Shown: positions 63,199-64,000 of the stretch, piece after piece | How the letters are laid out: each line of letters begins with the position of its first letter | Numbering within the stretch: position 1 is the first letter of the stretch | Assembly (NCBI RefSeq): GCF_030813245.1 | Contig: NZ_JAUSUA010000005.1 | Coordinates: forward strand, 243,581-307,580 | Source of the DNA: Alkalicoccobacillus murimartini | Lineage (GTDB): Bacteria > Bacillota > Bacilli > Bacillales > Bacillaceae_D | Direction of reading: 5' to 3' | Length of the DNA: 64,000 nt | Program-made: the position numbers and the translations under genes | Notes under the pieces: model-generated | Seen by the model: only the letters and a program-made list of their open reading frames with translations | Database searches by the model: none | Told to the model about the DNA's origin: nothing

Positions 63199-63891
63199 CT
63201 TGGTGTAGCGGGATCGGGGCTTGGTAAAAGTGGAATCGAGCTTGGTTGTTCCTTATGTTCGTTAAGGGGACGGTTCTTGAGTAAGGTTTTCTCGTCGAGG
63301 ACAGAGATCGGGCTTGGTGTTTGGAGAGGGCTCTTACTGTTTAGTAGAAGTATCTTGCTAGTGTTGCCTTTTATCTTGATAGTGAGAAGGTGGGCTTGGT
63401 TTTCTCACATTTGTTCTTGCTAAGGATGTCACGAGCTTAGTAAATAGGGGATTGTCCTTGGCTTCTATCTAGTTTCTCTTGCTGACGCAGCAGGTTTCTT
63501 GGTGAATGGTTAATCTATCTTGATGATGAATACATTCATCTTGCTATCTCTTTTACTCCTTGGCTATGCAAATAGTCAATACCGTTTGCCGTTCTATCGG
63601 TGTAACGTAGTGGTCTTGGTGTTTGTTTAGTAAGAGTGCTTGGTAAAGCTAAGTTCTTTCTTACTATGGAGAGCGCCTCGCTTGCTAAAGTGTTGGTCTC
63701 TCTTGATATGACAGCCTGGGGCTTGGTATGATGACGTTCTTTCTTGATATAGAGGTCAGCGTCTTAGTAATCGCCGCTTGGTCTTGGTTATTCCTTCATC
63801 TCTCTTGCTGTCACCTTTCTCCTCTTGATACAAGCTTCATCCCTCTTGGTTTATCTAGCCGTGGTCTTGCTATTGAACTTTTTATCTTGGT
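63199..63891. repeat. Phased repeat array C: about 30 CTTGNT motifs every 20-21 bp
   Basis: The motif CTT[GA][GCA][TC] (ACCAAG/AGCAAG/ATCAAG on the minus strand) starts at 63199, 63220, 63241, 63276, 63313, 63333, 63354, 63375, 63395, 63416, 63436, 63457, 63478, 63498, 63519, 63540, 63559, then 63615, 63639, 63660, 63681, 63702, 63722, 63743, 63763, 63783, 63804, 63824, 63845, 63866 and 63886. The two regular blocks have mean spacing 20.55 and 20.6 bp. The 14-15 bases between motifs are not conserved. No long open frame crosses it. It fills the gap between two 5S genes. Confidence 0.92.
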
Positions 63892-63908
63892 ACCGAGGAA
63901 TCTCTACA

Positions 63909-63954
63909 CAAAAAACCCCTTCACCCAATGGATCAACCATCAGATGAAGGGGTT
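63909..63954 (-). terminator. Terminator of 5S rRNA copy 2
   Basis: AACCCCTTCA pairs with TGAAGGGGTT, with an inner ATGG/CCAT arm; TTTTTTG follows on the minus strand. Confidence 0.9.
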
Positions 63955-63963
63955 CTTTTTTGG

Positions 63964-64000
63964 TGCCCGGCAACGTTCTACTCTCGCAGGGGGAAGCCCC
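63964..64000 (-). rRNA. rrf: 5S rRNA, copy 2 (3' end only, cut by window edge)
   Basis: The last 37 bases repeat the 3' end of copy 1 (CCCCCTGCGAGAGTAG and TTGCCGGGC) exactly. The remainder lies to the right of the window, where a 23S gene is expected if this closes a normal rRNA operon. Confidence 0.9.

Noticed and set aside
63199..63891. CRISPR array or protein gene in the 5S-5S gap
   Set aside because: The shared part is only six bases, the spacers are 14-15 bases and no cas genes are present; every frame is broken by stops and the period is not a multiple of three.

Overview
The window reads as chromosomal DNA of a low-GC Gram-positive spore-former relative, most likely an alkaliphilic or salt-tolerant member of the Bacillaceae. 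The evidence is strong AGGAGG-type ribosome binding sites with many TTG/GTG starts, a Bacillus-type order around groESL, rex and tsaD, a yuk/ess type VII secretion locus of the Firmicutes kind, a perfect CIRCE element, a bacillithiol-transferase homologue, and exported proteins rich in Asp and Glu. No phage, insertion sequence or CRISPR array was seen. Most genes lie on the minus strand.

Layout. 1-12 kb: assorted metabolism and surface genes (M20 peptidase, a carbonic anhydrase-like secreted protein, a large LRR-DUF2252 wall protein, surE, a glutamate dehydrogenase, a HAD phosphatase). 12.1-22.3 kb: a complete type VII secretion operon (yukE, yukD, essB, essC, esaA, essA), with a hairpin terminator between yukE and yukD. 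22.6-30.1 kb: SIMPL protein, MFS carrier, HpaB, a polysaccharide deacetylase, a YtrA-type GntR/ABC operon and a BstA-like protein. 30.2-34.0 kb: an alpha-glucoside module (GntR/UTRA regulator, GH4 6-phospho-alpha-glucosidase, PTS IICB). 34.3-37.4 kb: two convergent sugar-acid genes (YjhG-type dehydratase and FAH-family protein) that share the same promoter/operator design and are flanked by two matching 8-unit repeat arrays. 37.7-55.8 kb: the conserved groEL-groES-ydiL-ydiK / tatC-tatA-rex / ydiF / tsaD-rimI-tsaB-tsaE-thiL block, interrupted by an osmoprotectant ABC operon and an RsbR paralogue, with a DnaA-box cluster beside tsaD. 55.9-62.9 kb: initiator tRNA-Met, a fluoride channel pair, MgtC, DedA, ferritin, an S9 peptidase and a secreted lipase. 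62.9-64 kb: two 5S rRNA genes on the minus strand separated by about 900 bp of non-coding DNA that carries a long phased repeat array.

How the parts fit. The PTS imports and phosphorylates an alpha-glucoside which MalA splits; the adjacent GntR regulator probably binds the 13-bp inverted repeat at the malA promoter, and a cre-like site precedes the PTS gene. The convergent dehydratase pair would turn a pentonate into a ketoacid semialdehyde as in the Weimberg route; matching cre-like operators at both -10 regions predict joint control. A sigma-B-like promoter in front of the osmoprotectant transporter sits next to a stressosome (RsbR) gene.

The most unusual signals are non-coding. (1) Twin arrays at 34.1 and 37.5 kb hold eight T-tract+GAGC/GCGC motifs each, with the identical spacing series 21-19-21-21-19-20-21 although the sequence between motifs has diverged. 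(2) About 30 copies of a CTTGNT motif every 20-21 bp lie between the two 5S genes. All three arrays repeat every two helical turns. (3) A carbonic anhydrase-like protein has lost two of its three zinc ligands. I know of no description of the arrays, but I could not search.
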